A DNA stretch of 35,473 bases, taken from the NCBI GenBank assembly GCA_019694215.1, contig JAIBCK010000031.1, positions 1 to 35,473 on the forward strand, written 5' to 3'. Each line of letters opens with the position of its first letter. Positions within the stretch are counted from its first letter, which is position 1. Under the pieces are notes generated by a model. It was given only the letters and a program-made list of their open reading frames with translations. It had not been told where the DNA came from and ran no database searches. Both the position numbers and the translations under genes were made by a program. Below are positions 23,848-32,028 of this stretch, in pieces. The stretch is from Thermoflexales bacterium. Lineage in GTDB: Bacteria; Chloroflexota; Anaerolineae; J036; Brachytrichaceae.

Positions 23848-24498
23848 ATGCTTCACCTCATCGAACAGATCTTCGACACCCTCGGCAGCGGCCCCTTCCC
23901 AGCCCTGGCCTACATCGCCCTTTTTGGGATCATCTTCGCGGAAAGCGGCCTGTTCTTTGGCTTCTTTCTGCCGGGCGACAGCCTGCTGTTCGCCGTGGGC
24001 GCGTTGGCGGCCGTGACCCCGGGCAAGCCCTTCGAGATCGGGTTGATCCTGATCGGCACGTTCATCTCGGCGGTGCTCGGCGACAACGTGGGCTACTGGT
24101 TTGGCAAGAAGACCGGCCCGCGCATCTTCAGCCGCGAGGACTCCCGGCTGTTCAAGCGCCAGTATTTGATCTCGGCGCGCGAGTTTTATGACAAGCACGG
24201 TGGCAAGGCGGTGGTGCTGGCGCGCTTTGTGCCCTTTGTGCGCACCTTTGCGCCCATCGTGGCGGGCGCAGTCGAGATGCACTACCGCACCTTCGTCACC
24301 TACAACCTGCTGGGCGGCCTGCTGTGGACGGCGGGCGCCAGCCTGGCCGGCTACTTCTTCGGCCAGATTCCCATCATCAAGAACAACTTCGAGCTGGCCG
24401 TCGTGGCGATCATCGCCGTCTCGCTGCTGCCGGTGGTCGTGCATCGCATCTCCGACCAGCGCAAGGAGCGCGCACAGCGCGAGGCCGCGTCGAAGTAG
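23848..24498 (+). CDS. DedA-family (VTT/SNARE-associated domain) membrane protein
   Basis: The protein has 216 residues. Two hydrophobic segments at the N-terminus (YIALFGIIFAESGLFFGFFL; a long one around IGLILIGTFISAVLG) frame the LPGDSLLF and GDNVGYWFGKKTG motifs. The second family motif ARFVPFVRTFAPIVAG follows, then two further membrane helices and a basic, Lys/Arg-rich cytoplasmic tail. DedA proteins are inner-membrane transporters or scramblases linked to polyprenyl-phosphate or phospholipid recycling and envelope integrity; the exact substrate here cannot be assigned. A weak CAGGAA lies upstream of ATG 23848. It may be co-transcribed with upp. Confidence 0.92.
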   Translation: MLHLIEQIFDTLGSGPFPALAYIALFGIIFAESGLFFGFFLPGDSLLFAVGALAAVTPGKPFEIGLILIGTFISAVLGDNVGYWFGKKTGPRIFSREDSRLFKRQYLISAREFYDKHGGKAVVLARFVPFVRTFAPIVAGAVEMHYRTFVTYNLLGGLLWTAGASLAGYFFGQIPIIKNNFELAVVAIIAVSLLPVVVHRISDQRKERAQREAASK

Positions 24499-24655
24499 CA
24501 GGGCGCGCCCAACCCGCCGTCGGCAAACTGGCCACCTGGCGGGTGCATCAGCCCGCACGGACGCATATGCTTGCAGGCACATCCAGTGCTCGTCCGGTCC
24601 GCTGTGGCCGGCTGGCGCGCCGTGAATCGTCATTTCCAGTATTCAGGAGACAGCC

Positions 24656-26107
24656 ATGAGCTTCCGCACCGAAAAAGACTCGTTGGGCGAGATGCAGGTT
24701 CCCGCCAATGCCTACTATGCCGCGCAGACACAGCGCGCCATCCTCAACTTCCCGATCAGCGGCATGCGCCCGTATCGCGCATTTGTCTGGAGCATGGCCG
24801 CGATCAAGCGCGCCGCTGCCGAGGTCAACCGTGATCTGGGCCTGCTCGATGCCAAACTGGCCGCGGCGATCATCCAGGCCGGCGAGGAAGTGATGGGCGG
24901 ACAGCTCGCCGATCAGTTTGTCGTGGATCCCTTCCAGGCCGGCGCCGGCACCAGCCACAACATGAACCTGAACGAGGTGCTGGCCAACCGCGCCAACGAG
25001 ATCATGGGCTTCGGGCTGAACGCCACCGAGAAGAAGCCGATCAACCCCAACGACCATGTCAACATGGCCCAGAGCACCAACGACACCATCCCGACCGCGA
25101 TCCGGTTGGGCTGTCTGTGGCGCCTGCCGGACCTGCTCAAGGCCGTGAACGACCTGGCCGCCGCGCTCGAGGCCAAGGCCGCCGAGTTTGACGATGTGGT
25201 CAAGAGCGGTCGCACGCACCTGCAGGACGCCGTTCCGGTCCGGCTGGGACAGGAGTTTGGCGGTTATGCGAAGGCCATCCGCCGCGATGGCGAACGGCTC
25301 AGCCGCGCCGCGGATGCGCTGCGCCGCATGCCGATTGGCGGCACGGCGACGGGCACCGGGCTGAATGCACACCCGGACTATCACAAGAACATGACGCGCG
25401 TGCTCAGCCGGTTGCTCAGCCAGCCCCTGCACGAGAGCGACAACCTGTTCGAGGGCATGCAAAGCATGGCCGATGCCGCCGACTTCAGCGCCGCCATGCG
25501 AACGTTGTGCGTGACGCTGACGCGCGTCTCGAATGACATCCGCCTGCTCAGCTCCGGCCCGACCACGGGCCTGGATGAGATCCGCCTGCCGGCCGTGCAA
25601 CCCGGCTCGTCGATCATGCCCGGCAAGGTCAACCCGGTCATGGCCGAGATGTTGAACATGACCTGCTTCCACGTCCAGGGCAACGACCACGCCGTCGCGC
25701 TCGCCGCGCAGGCCGGCCAGCTCGAACTCAACGTGATGATGCCGATCATCGCGCACAACCTGTTCGAGATGATGCACGTCCTGATCGGCGCGATCAACGC
25801 CTTCACGACCAAGTGCGTGGTGGGCATCACCGCGCAGCGCGAGAAGGCCAGCGCCTGGCTGGGCCGCAACGCCATCGTCGTCACCGCGCTCAACCCGGTG
25901 ATCGGCTATCTCGCCGGCGCCGAGCTGGTGAAGGAGGCGATGAAGCGCAACGCCACCATCCGCGAGGTCGCGGCCGCGCGCATCGAGGCCGGCACGCTGA
26001 CCAAGAAGGACGGGTCGCCGCTCACCCTCGCCGATGTCGATGCCGTGCTCGGGGATTTGCGCAAGCTGACCGATGGCGGCCTGGGGGGGCCTGCCGGCGG
26101 CGGCTAA
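24656..26107 (+). CDS. aspA: Aspartate ammonia-lyase (aspartase/class II fumarase superfamily)
   Basis: The protein has 483 residues; ATG 24656 has AGGAGA at 24645-24650. It belongs to the fumarase/aspartase superfamily: GSSIMPGKVNP occupies ~317-327, with the catalytic-base serine and K324 and N326. Three sites favour aspartase over fumarase: GAGTS at 96-100 (fumarases have GSGTQ), QSTND at 139-143 (fumarases have QSSND), and AGQLELNVMMP (fumarases have GNFELNV). T187-H188 in GRTHLQD match the Bacillus aspartase numbering. The reaction would be L-aspartate to fumarate plus ammonia, feeding the TCA cycle. Annotation as class II fumarate hydratase (fumC) is the main alternative, since the family is often mis-split. 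The C-terminus is Gly-rich and slightly extended. Confidence 0.78.
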   Translation: MSFRTEKDSLGEMQVPANAYYAAQTQRAILNFPISGMRPYRAFVWSMAAIKRAAAEVNRDLGLLDAKLAAAIIQAGEEVMGGQLADQFVVDPFQAGAGTSHNMNLNEVLANRANEIMGFGLNATEKKPINPNDHVNMAQSTNDTIPTAIRLGCLWRLPDLLKAVNDLAAALEAKAAEFDDVVKSGRTHLQDAVPVRLGQEFGGYAKAIRRDGERLSRAADALRRMPIGGTATGTGLNAHPDYHKNMTRVLSRLLSQPLHESDNLFEGMQSMADAADFSAAMRTLCVTLTRVSNDIRLLSSGPTTGLDEIRLPAVQPGSSIMPGKVNPVMAEMLNMTCFHVQGNDHAVALAAQAGQLELNVMMPIIAHNLFEMMHVLIGAINAFTTKCVVGITAQREKASAWLGRNAIVVTALNPVIGYLAGAELVKEAMKRNATIREVAAARIEAGTLTKKDGSPLTLADVDAVLGDLRKLTDGGLGGPAGGG

Positions 26108-26117
26108 GCGCCATCGC

Positions 26118-26123
26118 TATAAT
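26118..26123 (+). promoter_or_regulatory. -10 box before the sortase-like gene (leaderless)
   Basis: A perfect TATAAT ends 8 nt before ATG 26132 and there is no Shine-Dalgarno, so the mRNA probably begins at the start codon. It lies 10 nt after the stop of the aspartase gene and separates the housekeeping genes from the glycan cluster. Confidence 0.6.
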
Positions 26124-26131
26124 CGCCCGAA

Positions 26132-27649
26132 ATGTCGTCACAACCGCCTCCACCGCCGCCTTCGGGCGAGTCAAACGAAGACTGGCCTCTGCCCGGTGCG
26201 ACAAAGGGGGCCTGGGAACATGAAGAGGACGCGGCGGCCGGCAAAGCGTCGGCCGCCGCGCCAAGCCCGCTTCTGGAGGGCATCCGCGCCCCGCTGGCAG
26301 CGCTGTGGTCCGACCCACGCAGCCGGCCGCTGCTCTTGCTCTCGGCCGGGCTGCTGGTCGGCGTGTGCGCGCTGGCCTGTCTGGTCATCGCCCTCGCGGC
26401 GCTGTCGAACCGCCCCGACCAGCCGCGCATCGTCTCCGGCACGCCCGAGGCAACGCGCGCGATCACCAATTCGATCAGCCTGAACGTGATCGTGGCCGGC
26501 ACGCCGGCCCCCACGCCGCCGCCCGGCATCCCGACCCGCCTGCAGGTCGGCGCACGGGCGTTCTCCGTGAGCGCGGCGACGCTGAGCACGCGCAACGAAT
26601 GGAACTACGACCGAAACGCACAACGTACAGTGTTTTGGGCAAGTGGTTCGGCGATCAACTACGTGCTGGGTCTGCCCAACAGCACCGAGAACCGGGCCAC
26701 CTTCGAGGGTCTGAAGCTGGACGACCTGCTGGTGCTGGACACGGCGGCTGGCCAGGCGCGCTATCGCGTCTCCTCGCTCACCAGCGCCAAGGTCGATGAC
26801 ACCGCCCTGCTGCGCGATCAGAGCACGCCGCAGATCACGCTGCTCTTGCTGGGCGACACGGCCACGGCCAACCAGCGCCGCGTCGTCGTCGCGCGCTACA
26901 CCGACGAGGGTTCGCCGAATGTGCTCGCGTCTGTGGGCGCGCCGATCAACCTGGTGGATGTGCGCGTGCGGGCGAGCAACCCGCGGCTGCTGACGACGGC
27001 GCAGGCCGGCCTGCCGGCCGGGCGCAGCGCCTATCAGGTCGATCTCGAAATCACCAACCTTCTGACGCGGACCGTGGACGCGGGCGCGTTCGTCGTGGAG
27101 CTGCAGGACGGCAGCGGCGCGCGCTTCCCGCTTTCACCGGCGCTATCGGCGGCCTCGGGCGGAAAAGGCTGGTCGACGGGCGTGCTGGCGGCCGGCGCGA
27201 CCGTGAACGTGACGGCCGGCTTTGATGTGCCTGCCACGATGGCCGGCCCGAAGCTGGAACTCGACTTCTCGGTGGACCGCGCGAACGCTTTTGTCGCGCG
27301 TGTATCGATCCCGTATCGTGCCGTCGTCATTGTGCCGTCGCCGGCGCCGACCGCCGCGCCGGTGGCGGATGTCGATCTGCTGGCGGTGAACCTGTCGCCG
27401 GATGGTGCTGAGGTTCGCATCGTTGGGCAGATCCGCAACCTGACCGCGCGCGATCTGGCCGTCTCCCCGCGGGATGTCTCGCTGACCGGCAACGGGGTGC
27501 CCTCGGCGCTCAACGCGGCGCTGCCGGGTTTCCCATGGACGATCCCGGCCAATGAGACGCTGGCCTTCCAGATCAACTTCGTGCGGCCGCCGGCCGGCAA
27601 TGTCGTCTTCACCCTGTTCGGCCGCAGCTATCAGATCGACGGCCTGTAG
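26132..27649 (+). CDS. Membrane-anchored protein with degenerate sortase-like domain
   Basis: The protein has 505 residues. A Pro-rich, acidic cytoplasmic N-terminus (1-65) is followed by one membrane helix (~66-91) and a Pro/Thr linker. Residues ~136-257 resemble a sortase barrel: INYVLGLPN in the place of the usual NIVLSGHNN, FEGLKLDDLLVLDT, a YRV strand, PQITLLLLG where sortases have LTLxTC, and QRRVVVARY matching the catalytic-arginine strand. The catalytic His and Cys positions appear replaced by Leu (near 181 and 240), so transpeptidation is unlikely. The C-terminal ~240 residues form two beta-sandwich-like units rich in NLT-type turns, joined by a Pro/Ala linker near residue 405. The likely role is an extracellular binding or scaffold protein. 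The next ATG directly follows its stop codon. Confidence 0.7.
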   Translation: MSSQPPPPPPSGESNEDWPLPGATKGAWEHEEDAAAGKASAAAPSPLLEGIRAPLAALWSDPRSRPLLLLSAGLLVGVCALACLVIALAALSNRPDQPRIVSGTPEATRAITNSISLNVIVAGTPAPTPPPGIPTRLQVGARAFSVSAATLSTRNEWNYDRNAQRTVFWASGSAINYVLGLPNSTENRATFEGLKLDDLLVLDTAAGQARYRVSSLTSAKVDDTALLRDQSTPQITLLLLGDTATANQRRVVVARYTDEGSPNVLASVGAPINLVDVRVRASNPRLLTTAQAGLPAGRSAYQVDLEITNLLTRTVDAGAFVVELQDGSGARFPLSPALSAASGGKGWSTGVLAAGATVNVTAGFDVPATMAGPKLELDFSVDRANAFVARVSIPYRAVVIVPSPAPTAAPVADVDLLAVNLSPDGAEVRIVGQIRNLTARDLAVSPRDVSLTGNGVPSALNAALPGFPWTIPANETLAFQINFVRPPAGNVVFTLFGRSYQIDGL

Positions 27650-28708
27650 ATGATCATCAGCCGCTCGCCCTTTCGCATTTCGTTCTTTGGCGGGGGCACC
27701 GATTACCCGGGCTGGTATCGCGAGCACGGCGGCGCGGTCCTTTCGACCACGATCGACAAGTACTGCTACCTCACGACGCGCTATCTGCCGCCGTTCTTCG
27801 AACATCGCTTTCGCGTGGTGTATTCCCGCATGGAGAACACCTCGCGCATCGAGGACATCCAGCACCCGGCCGTGCGCGGGGTGCTGGGCCATCTGAACTG
27901 GACACGCGGGCTGGAGATCCATCACGACGCTGATCTCCCGGCGCGCAGCGGGATGGGCAGCAGCTCGGCATTTACCGTTGGCCTGTTGCACGCCCTGCAT
28001 GCGCTGCGCGGCGAACTGAGGGGCAAGGCGCAGCTGCTGCGTGAGGCCCTGCACGTCGAGCAGAACGTCCTCCAGGAGGTCGTCGGCTCGCAGGACCAGG
28101 CCGCGACGGCGTATGGCGGGCTGAACGTCTTTGAGTTTCTGCCCGATGGCGAGGTGCTGGCGCGGCCGCTGCTGTTGTCGCCGGAACGCACGCACGCGCT
28201 CGAGTCCCGGCTGATGCTGTTCTACAGCGGGATCAAGCGCACGGCCGCCGACGTGGCCGGCTCCTTCGTCCCGACCCTGGCGCAGAAGGCGCGCCAGCTG
28301 CGCCGTTTCCGCGAGATGGTCGACGAGGGCGCGGCGCTGCTGGGCGGCGATGGCCCGATCGACGATGTGGGCGCGCTGCTTGACGAGGCCTGGCGCCTGA
28401 AGCGCGAGCTCAGCCCGCTGGTGAGCAACGACGACGTCGATGAGATGTATCGTGCGGCGCGTGGGGCAGGTGCGTTGGGCGGCAAGCTGCTTGGCGCAGG
28501 CGGTGGCGGGTTTGTGCTGATCTTTGCCCCGCCCGGACGGCGCGAGGCCGTGCGCGCGGCGCTGGGGCACTACATTCACGTGCCGTTTCGCTTTGAGCGC
28601 TCCGGGAGCCAGATCATCTTCTACGACCCGGAACAGGAGTATCACGAGGCCGAGGCTGAGCGCGAGGCCGGTCCGCCGCGTGCCTTCCGGGAGCTGGGGA
28701 AGGGCTGA
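27650..28708 (+). CDS. GHMP-family sugar kinase (D-glycero-D-manno-heptose 7-phosphate kinase-like)
   Basis: The protein has 352 residues. N-terminal SRSPFRISFFGGGTDYP (4-20) is the sugar-binding signature of HddA-type kinases. The ATP loop PARSGMGSSS lies at 97-106 and the C-terminal KLLGAGGGGFVLIF motif near 279-292. HddA phosphorylates heptose 7-phosphate at C1 on the way to GDP-heptose for surface glycans; related enzymes act on fucose or galactose, so the substrate is uncertain. Its ATG is immediately adjacent to the previous TAG, indicating translational coupling. The other heptose-pathway genes (gmhA, gmhB, hddC) are not in the window. Location at the head of a flippase/methyltransferase/glycosyltransferase cluster supports a glycan role. 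Confidence 0.85.
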   Translation: MIISRSPFRISFFGGGTDYPGWYREHGGAVLSTTIDKYCYLTTRYLPPFFEHRFRVVYSRMENTSRIEDIQHPAVRGVLGHLNWTRGLEIHHDADLPARSGMGSSSAFTVGLLHALHALRGELRGKAQLLREALHVEQNVLQEVVGSQDQAATAYGGLNVFEFLPDGEVLARPLLLSPERTHALESRLMLFYSGIKRTAADVAGSFVPTLAQKARQLRRFREMVDEGAALLGGDGPIDDVGALLDEAWRLKRELSPLVSNDDVDEMYRAARGAGALGGKLLGAGGGGFVLIFAPPGRREAVRAALGHYIHVPFRFERSGSQIIFYDPEQEYHEAEAEREAGPPRAFRELGKG

Positions 28709-28726
28709 GTCCCGGCACGCCACATC

Positions 28727-30259
28727 ATGCGCGAAACGTTGAAACGCCTGGCGCGCTTCTCAGCCGCCTACAGCCTCAGCGCGCTGATCGGCCCGTTGTT
28801 CACGGTGCTGCTCACGCCGCTCTACACGCGCGTACTGGAGCCGGCTGATTACGGCGTCGTGGATGTGCTCATGACGTTGTCCGCGTTGCTCGTTGCGCTC
28901 GCCTCGGTCGGCATGGACCAGGCCCTCAGCGCGCACTTCTTCGACCGACCGGAGGCCGAAGGCGGGGATGGCTGGCGGCGCAATCTTTCGACGACGGCGC
29001 TGATCATCGTGGGCGGGCTGGCCCTCGTCGCGGCATTGCTTGTTGCTGCGTTTGCCGAGCCGCTGGCGCAGGCCCTGTTTCATGATCCGGCCCGCCGCGT
29101 CACCGTGCTGTTGCTGGCGGTGAATGTCGCCAGCCTGCCGCTGTACAACCTCACCATCGTCGCGCTGCGGTTGCGCATGCGCGTGGCGCAGGCCAATCTG
29201 GTCAGCCTGGTGTATTTGTTCGGGCTGATTGGCGCGGCGATCGTCCTGGTGCTGGGGCTGCGCCTGCGGGCGACGGGGATCATCGCCGCCAACGCCATCG
29301 CCAGCACCCTTGCGACCGCGATCGGGTTGGCGGTCGGGGCAAGGGGGTTGCGCGGGCAGCCCTCCGTGTCGCTGGGGCGGGCGCTGCTGGCCGTTGGTGT
29401 CGGCGCGCTTCCCGCGTCGATCGGCCTGCTGGTCTTCAACAACATCGACCGGCTGCTGCTGACGCAGTTCGTCAGCCCGACCGATCTGGGTCTGTATTCG
29501 ATCGCCAACAAGCTCTCCAGCATGTCGTACGTCGTCATGAGCCCAGTCCTGGCGGCCTGGTGGCCGATGGCGCTCGAGATGGTCAATCGACCCGATGCGC
29601 CGCGCCAGTTTGCGCGCTTCTTTGAATACTTCTTGGTCGCGGGTTGTCTATTGGCGTTAGGGATCGGACTTGGCGCACCGGAGATCCTGACCTGGTTCAC
29701 CCGGGATGCCTATGTGCCCGCGGCGCCGTATGCGCTGGCGCTGCTGGCCTACAACGGTCCGGTGGGGTTTGCGTTCGCCTTTCTTCAGGTCGCGCTGGTG
29801 GCGCGCAAGCGAACCGGGTTGATCAGCCTGGCGTTCCTCATCTCCGCGGCCAGCAACATCGTGCTCAACCTCATCCTGATGCCTCGCATCGGGGTGTGGG
29901 CGGCGGTGATCGCGACAGTGGTGGCGGGCATCATCCACACGGGCATCCTGTATCGCTTTGCACAACGCGTGTATCCAGTCCGCTATCGGTGGTTGCGGAT
30001 TCTGGTGCTGCTGGGCGGCTTCGCGGCGATCGTGCTCGCCTTCGTCGCGCAGCCCCTGCCGTGGCCGTTTTGGACGCGGCTGCTGGCGCTGGCGCTCATG
30101 GTCGTCCTGATCTTTGCGGTCGGGGTTGTCACCCCTGCGCAGGTTCTGGATATCGCGCGGGCGGCCCTGCGCCGGCTCGGTCGCAGGCCGGCGCCGTCCA
30201 GCGGAACGGGGCGCGAGACGCTCGCGCCAGTCAAGGGTCAGGAGGACTCTCCATCATGA
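28727..30259 (+). CDS. Polysaccharide/lipid-linked oligosaccharide flippase (Wzx-like, MOP superfamily)
   Basis: The protein has 510 residues with about 12-14 hydrophobic helices. It begins with a short amphipathic Lys/Arg stretch and the family-like segment TPLYTRVLEPADYGVVDVL. Mid-protein features include FNNIDRLLLTQFVSPTDLGLYSIANKL, characteristic of Wzx/RfbX proteins. The last ~40 residues are a Pro/Arg-rich cytoplasmic tail. It should move undecaprenyl-linked glycan units across the inner membrane. No Shine-Dalgarno is seen before ATG 28727, 18 nt after the kinase gene. It overlaps the next gene by 4 nt (ATGA). Confidence 0.9.
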   Translation: MRETLKRLARFSAAYSLSALIGPLFTVLLTPLYTRVLEPADYGVVDVLMTLSALLVALASVGMDQALSAHFFDRPEAEGGDGWRRNLSTTALIIVGGLALVAALLVAAFAEPLAQALFHDPARRVTVLLLAVNVASLPLYNLTIVALRLRMRVAQANLVSLVYLFGLIGAAIVLVLGLRLRATGIIAANAIASTLATAIGLAVGARGLRGQPSVSLGRALLAVGVGALPASIGLLVFNNIDRLLLTQFVSPTDLGLYSIANKLSSMSYVVMSPVLAAWWPMALEMVNRPDAPRQFARFFEYFLVAGCLLALGIGLGAPEILTWFTRDAYVPAAPYALALLAYNGPVGFAFAFLQVALVARKRTGLISLAFLISAASNIVLNLILMPRIGVWAAVIATVVAGIIHTGILYRFAQRVYPVRYRWLRILVLLGGFAAIVLAFVAQPLPWPFWTRLLALALMVVLIFAVGVVTPAQVLDIARAALRRLGRRPAPSSGTGRETLAPVKGQEDSPS

Positions 30260-31140
30260 TGTTGCGATCGACCTTGCGGCGGGTGGCGCGTTCCGTGGCG
30301 CGCCGACTGCCCTGGCTGCGCGCCGTCAGCGGGCGCTTTGGCTTGGGGCGGGCGCTGGCACCGGCCGGCAGCCATGAGATTCTCATGCTCGATGGGGACA
30401 TCAAGTTCGAGCTGGATCTCAGCGTGCCGATTTTCCGCTTCATGTACTTCAACTATGACGCCGCCAACCAGCCTGAACCGACCCTCATCGGCGCACTGAT
30501 GAATCGGACGCGAGTGTTTGTCGATGTGGGTGCCTTGATCGGTGAGATCGGGCTGATCGGTGCCAAATACGCCGCGCGGGCCTATCTCTTTGAGCCGAAC
30601 CCGCGCTCGTTTGCGCGGCTGCAACGCAACCTCGCCCTGAATCCGTCGTTGGCGGTGCGCATCACCGCGCGCCCCATCGCCATTGCCGAAAGCGCCGGGA
30701 TGCGCACGTTGTTTGCGCCCGAAGCGAGCCCGGGCATCTCCTCCTTCCATGCCATGGCCAAGCAGGTGGACTCGAACGAGGTGCAGACCGAAACGTTGGA
30801 TTCCGCCATCCCGGCCGCGGACGTCGTGGGCTTTCTCAAGATCGATGTGGAAGGCGCGGAGCTGGATGTGCTGGCCGGGGCGGAGCGGGTCATCACCCAT
30901 GATCGCCCGTGGGTGCACATCGAACTGGTTGAGAACAACCAGAAGGCGTTTGGCCGGACGTGTGATGACATCGTGGCGTGGATGGATGCGCGCGGCTTCG
31001 ATGGCTTCGAGATCAACGGGGATCGTCGCATGCCTCGCCTGAGCCCGGTCGCGGCACGCTCACGCGGCCCGGCCGACATCGCCAATGTGCTGTTCGCGCC
31101 GCGCGAGCGGCTGGCCGAACTGGATCGCTGGCGGGCCTGA
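30256..31140 (+). CDS. FkbM-family SAM-dependent methyltransferase
   Basis: ATG 30256 is chosen: AGGAGG at 30240-30245 lies 10 nt upstream and it overlaps the flippase stop as ATGA; the frame is open further upstream but inside the flippase gene. The protein has 294 residues. After a basic N-terminus, the SAM-binding region is VFVDVGALIGEIGLIGAKY with YLFEPNPRSFARLQRNL, and the FkbM signature FLKIDVEGAELDVLAGAERVI follows. FkbM enzymes O-methylate sugars or polyketides; here a sugar of the surface glycan is the natural substrate given the neighbours. It ends 45 nt before the glycosyltransferase gene. Confidence 0.9.
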   Translation: MMLRSTLRRVARSVARRLPWLRAVSGRFGLGRALAPAGSHEILMLDGDIKFELDLSVPIFRFMYFNYDAANQPEPTLIGALMNRTRVFVDVGALIGEIGLIGAKYAARAYLFEPNPRSFARLQRNLALNPSLAVRITARPIAIAESAGMRTLFAPEASPGISSFHAMAKQVDSNEVQTETLDSAIPAADVVGFLKIDVEGAELDVLAGAERVITHDRPWVHIELVENNQKAFGRTCDDIVAWMDARGFDGFEINGDRRMPRLSPVAARSRGPADIANVLFAPRERLAELDRWRA

Positions 31141-31171
31141 GCCGGGGGATGCAGCTGACGATGTGGATGTG

Positions 31172-31177
31172 GATAAT
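31172..31177 (+). promoter_or_regulatory. -10 box before the family-2 glycosyltransferase gene
   Basis: GATAAT, with a TG two bases upstream, ends exactly 8 nt before ATG 31186, the same spacing as at 26118 and 23106. There is no Shine-Dalgarno. It supports ATG 31186 over the internal ATG 31240 if the gene is leaderless. Confidence 0.4.
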
Positions 31178-31185
31178 GTCGCGCT

Positions 31186-32028
31186 ATGGCCGCCGGCAGC
31201 CCTACTCGAACTCACGATGACCCGCGGCGCACTGATCAAATGGCCCCCACCGTCACGGCTCTGATCATCGCGCGCAATGAGGCAGCCAATATCGCGCGCT
31301 GTCTCCGCAGTGTAGCCTGGGCGACCGAACGCGTGATGATCGACGCGGAGAGCACGGATGCCACGGTCGAGATTGCCCGCGGTCTGGGCGCAACGGTTAT
31401 TATTCATCCGTGGCCCGGATATTCCGAGCAGCGGAACTTCGGGCAGGGTGTTGCGGCCGGCGAGTGGATCTTCTGCATCGACGCCGACGAGCGGGCGACG
31501 CCACAGCTGCGTGATGAGGTGCTGAATTTCGTCGCGACGGCCCCCACGGAGGTCGCGGCTGCGACCATCCCCATCCGCGATTGGATGTTCGGCGCGTTTG
31601 TCGAGCATGGTTCGTGGCCGCATCAGCGGCACGTGCGGCTGTATCGACGCGCGCGCGCGACCTGGCGCGGTGCCGTGCACGAGGGCCTCACCATCGATGG
31701 CCAGACCGAAGCGCTCACGAGCCCGCTGCTGCATTTCTCGCATCTGACTCTTGAGCGTTTTATCGCCAAGCTGAATGCCTACACCGAGATCGAGGCGCGC
31801 GGGTTGAAGGCGAGCGGCAAGACCCCCAGCCTGGCGCGCGCGACCTTTGGCGCGCTGCGCGCGTTTCTTGGCCAGTATGTGCGGCTGTCCGGCTACCGGG
31901 ATGGCGGGCGGGGCTTCATCCTGGCGGTGCTGATGGCCGGCTACTTCTTCGTCACCCAGGCAAAGCTTTGGGCGGCCTGGCACGCCAGTGTCCCTCCGGA
32001 TCCAGATGGTCAGGAGAACGTGCCGTGA
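31186..32028 (+). CDS. Family 2 glycosyltransferase (WaaE/KdtX-like)
   Basis: The protein has 280 residues from ATG 31186. An alternative start at ATG 31240 would remove 18 residues and begin closer to the conserved core. The GT-A fold starts with TALIIARNEAANIARCL, continues with the nucleotide-sugar region IDAESTDATVEIA, and has the FCIDADER metal-binding DxD. Further hallmarks are WPHQRHVRLYRR and WRGAVHEGL, which match WaaE/KdtX-like beta-glycosyltransferases. A hydrophobic segment near residue 255 suggests peripheral membrane attachment. It transfers a sugar during surface-glycan assembly; donor and acceptor are unknown. The next gene overlaps it by 4 nt (GTGA). Confidence 0.9.
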   Translation: MAAGSPTRTHDDPRRTDQMAPTVTALIIARNEAANIARCLRSVAWATERVMIDAESTDATVEIARGLGATVIIHPWPGYSEQRNFGQGVAAGEWIFCIDADERATPQLRDEVLNFVATAPTEVAAATIPIRDWMFGAFVEHGSWPHQRHVRLYRRARATWRGAVHEGLTIDGQTEALTSPLLHFSHLTLERFIAKLNAYTEIEARGLKASGKTPSLARATFGALRAFLGQYVRLSGYRDGGRGFILAVLMAGYFFVTQAKLWAAWHASVPPDPDGQENVP

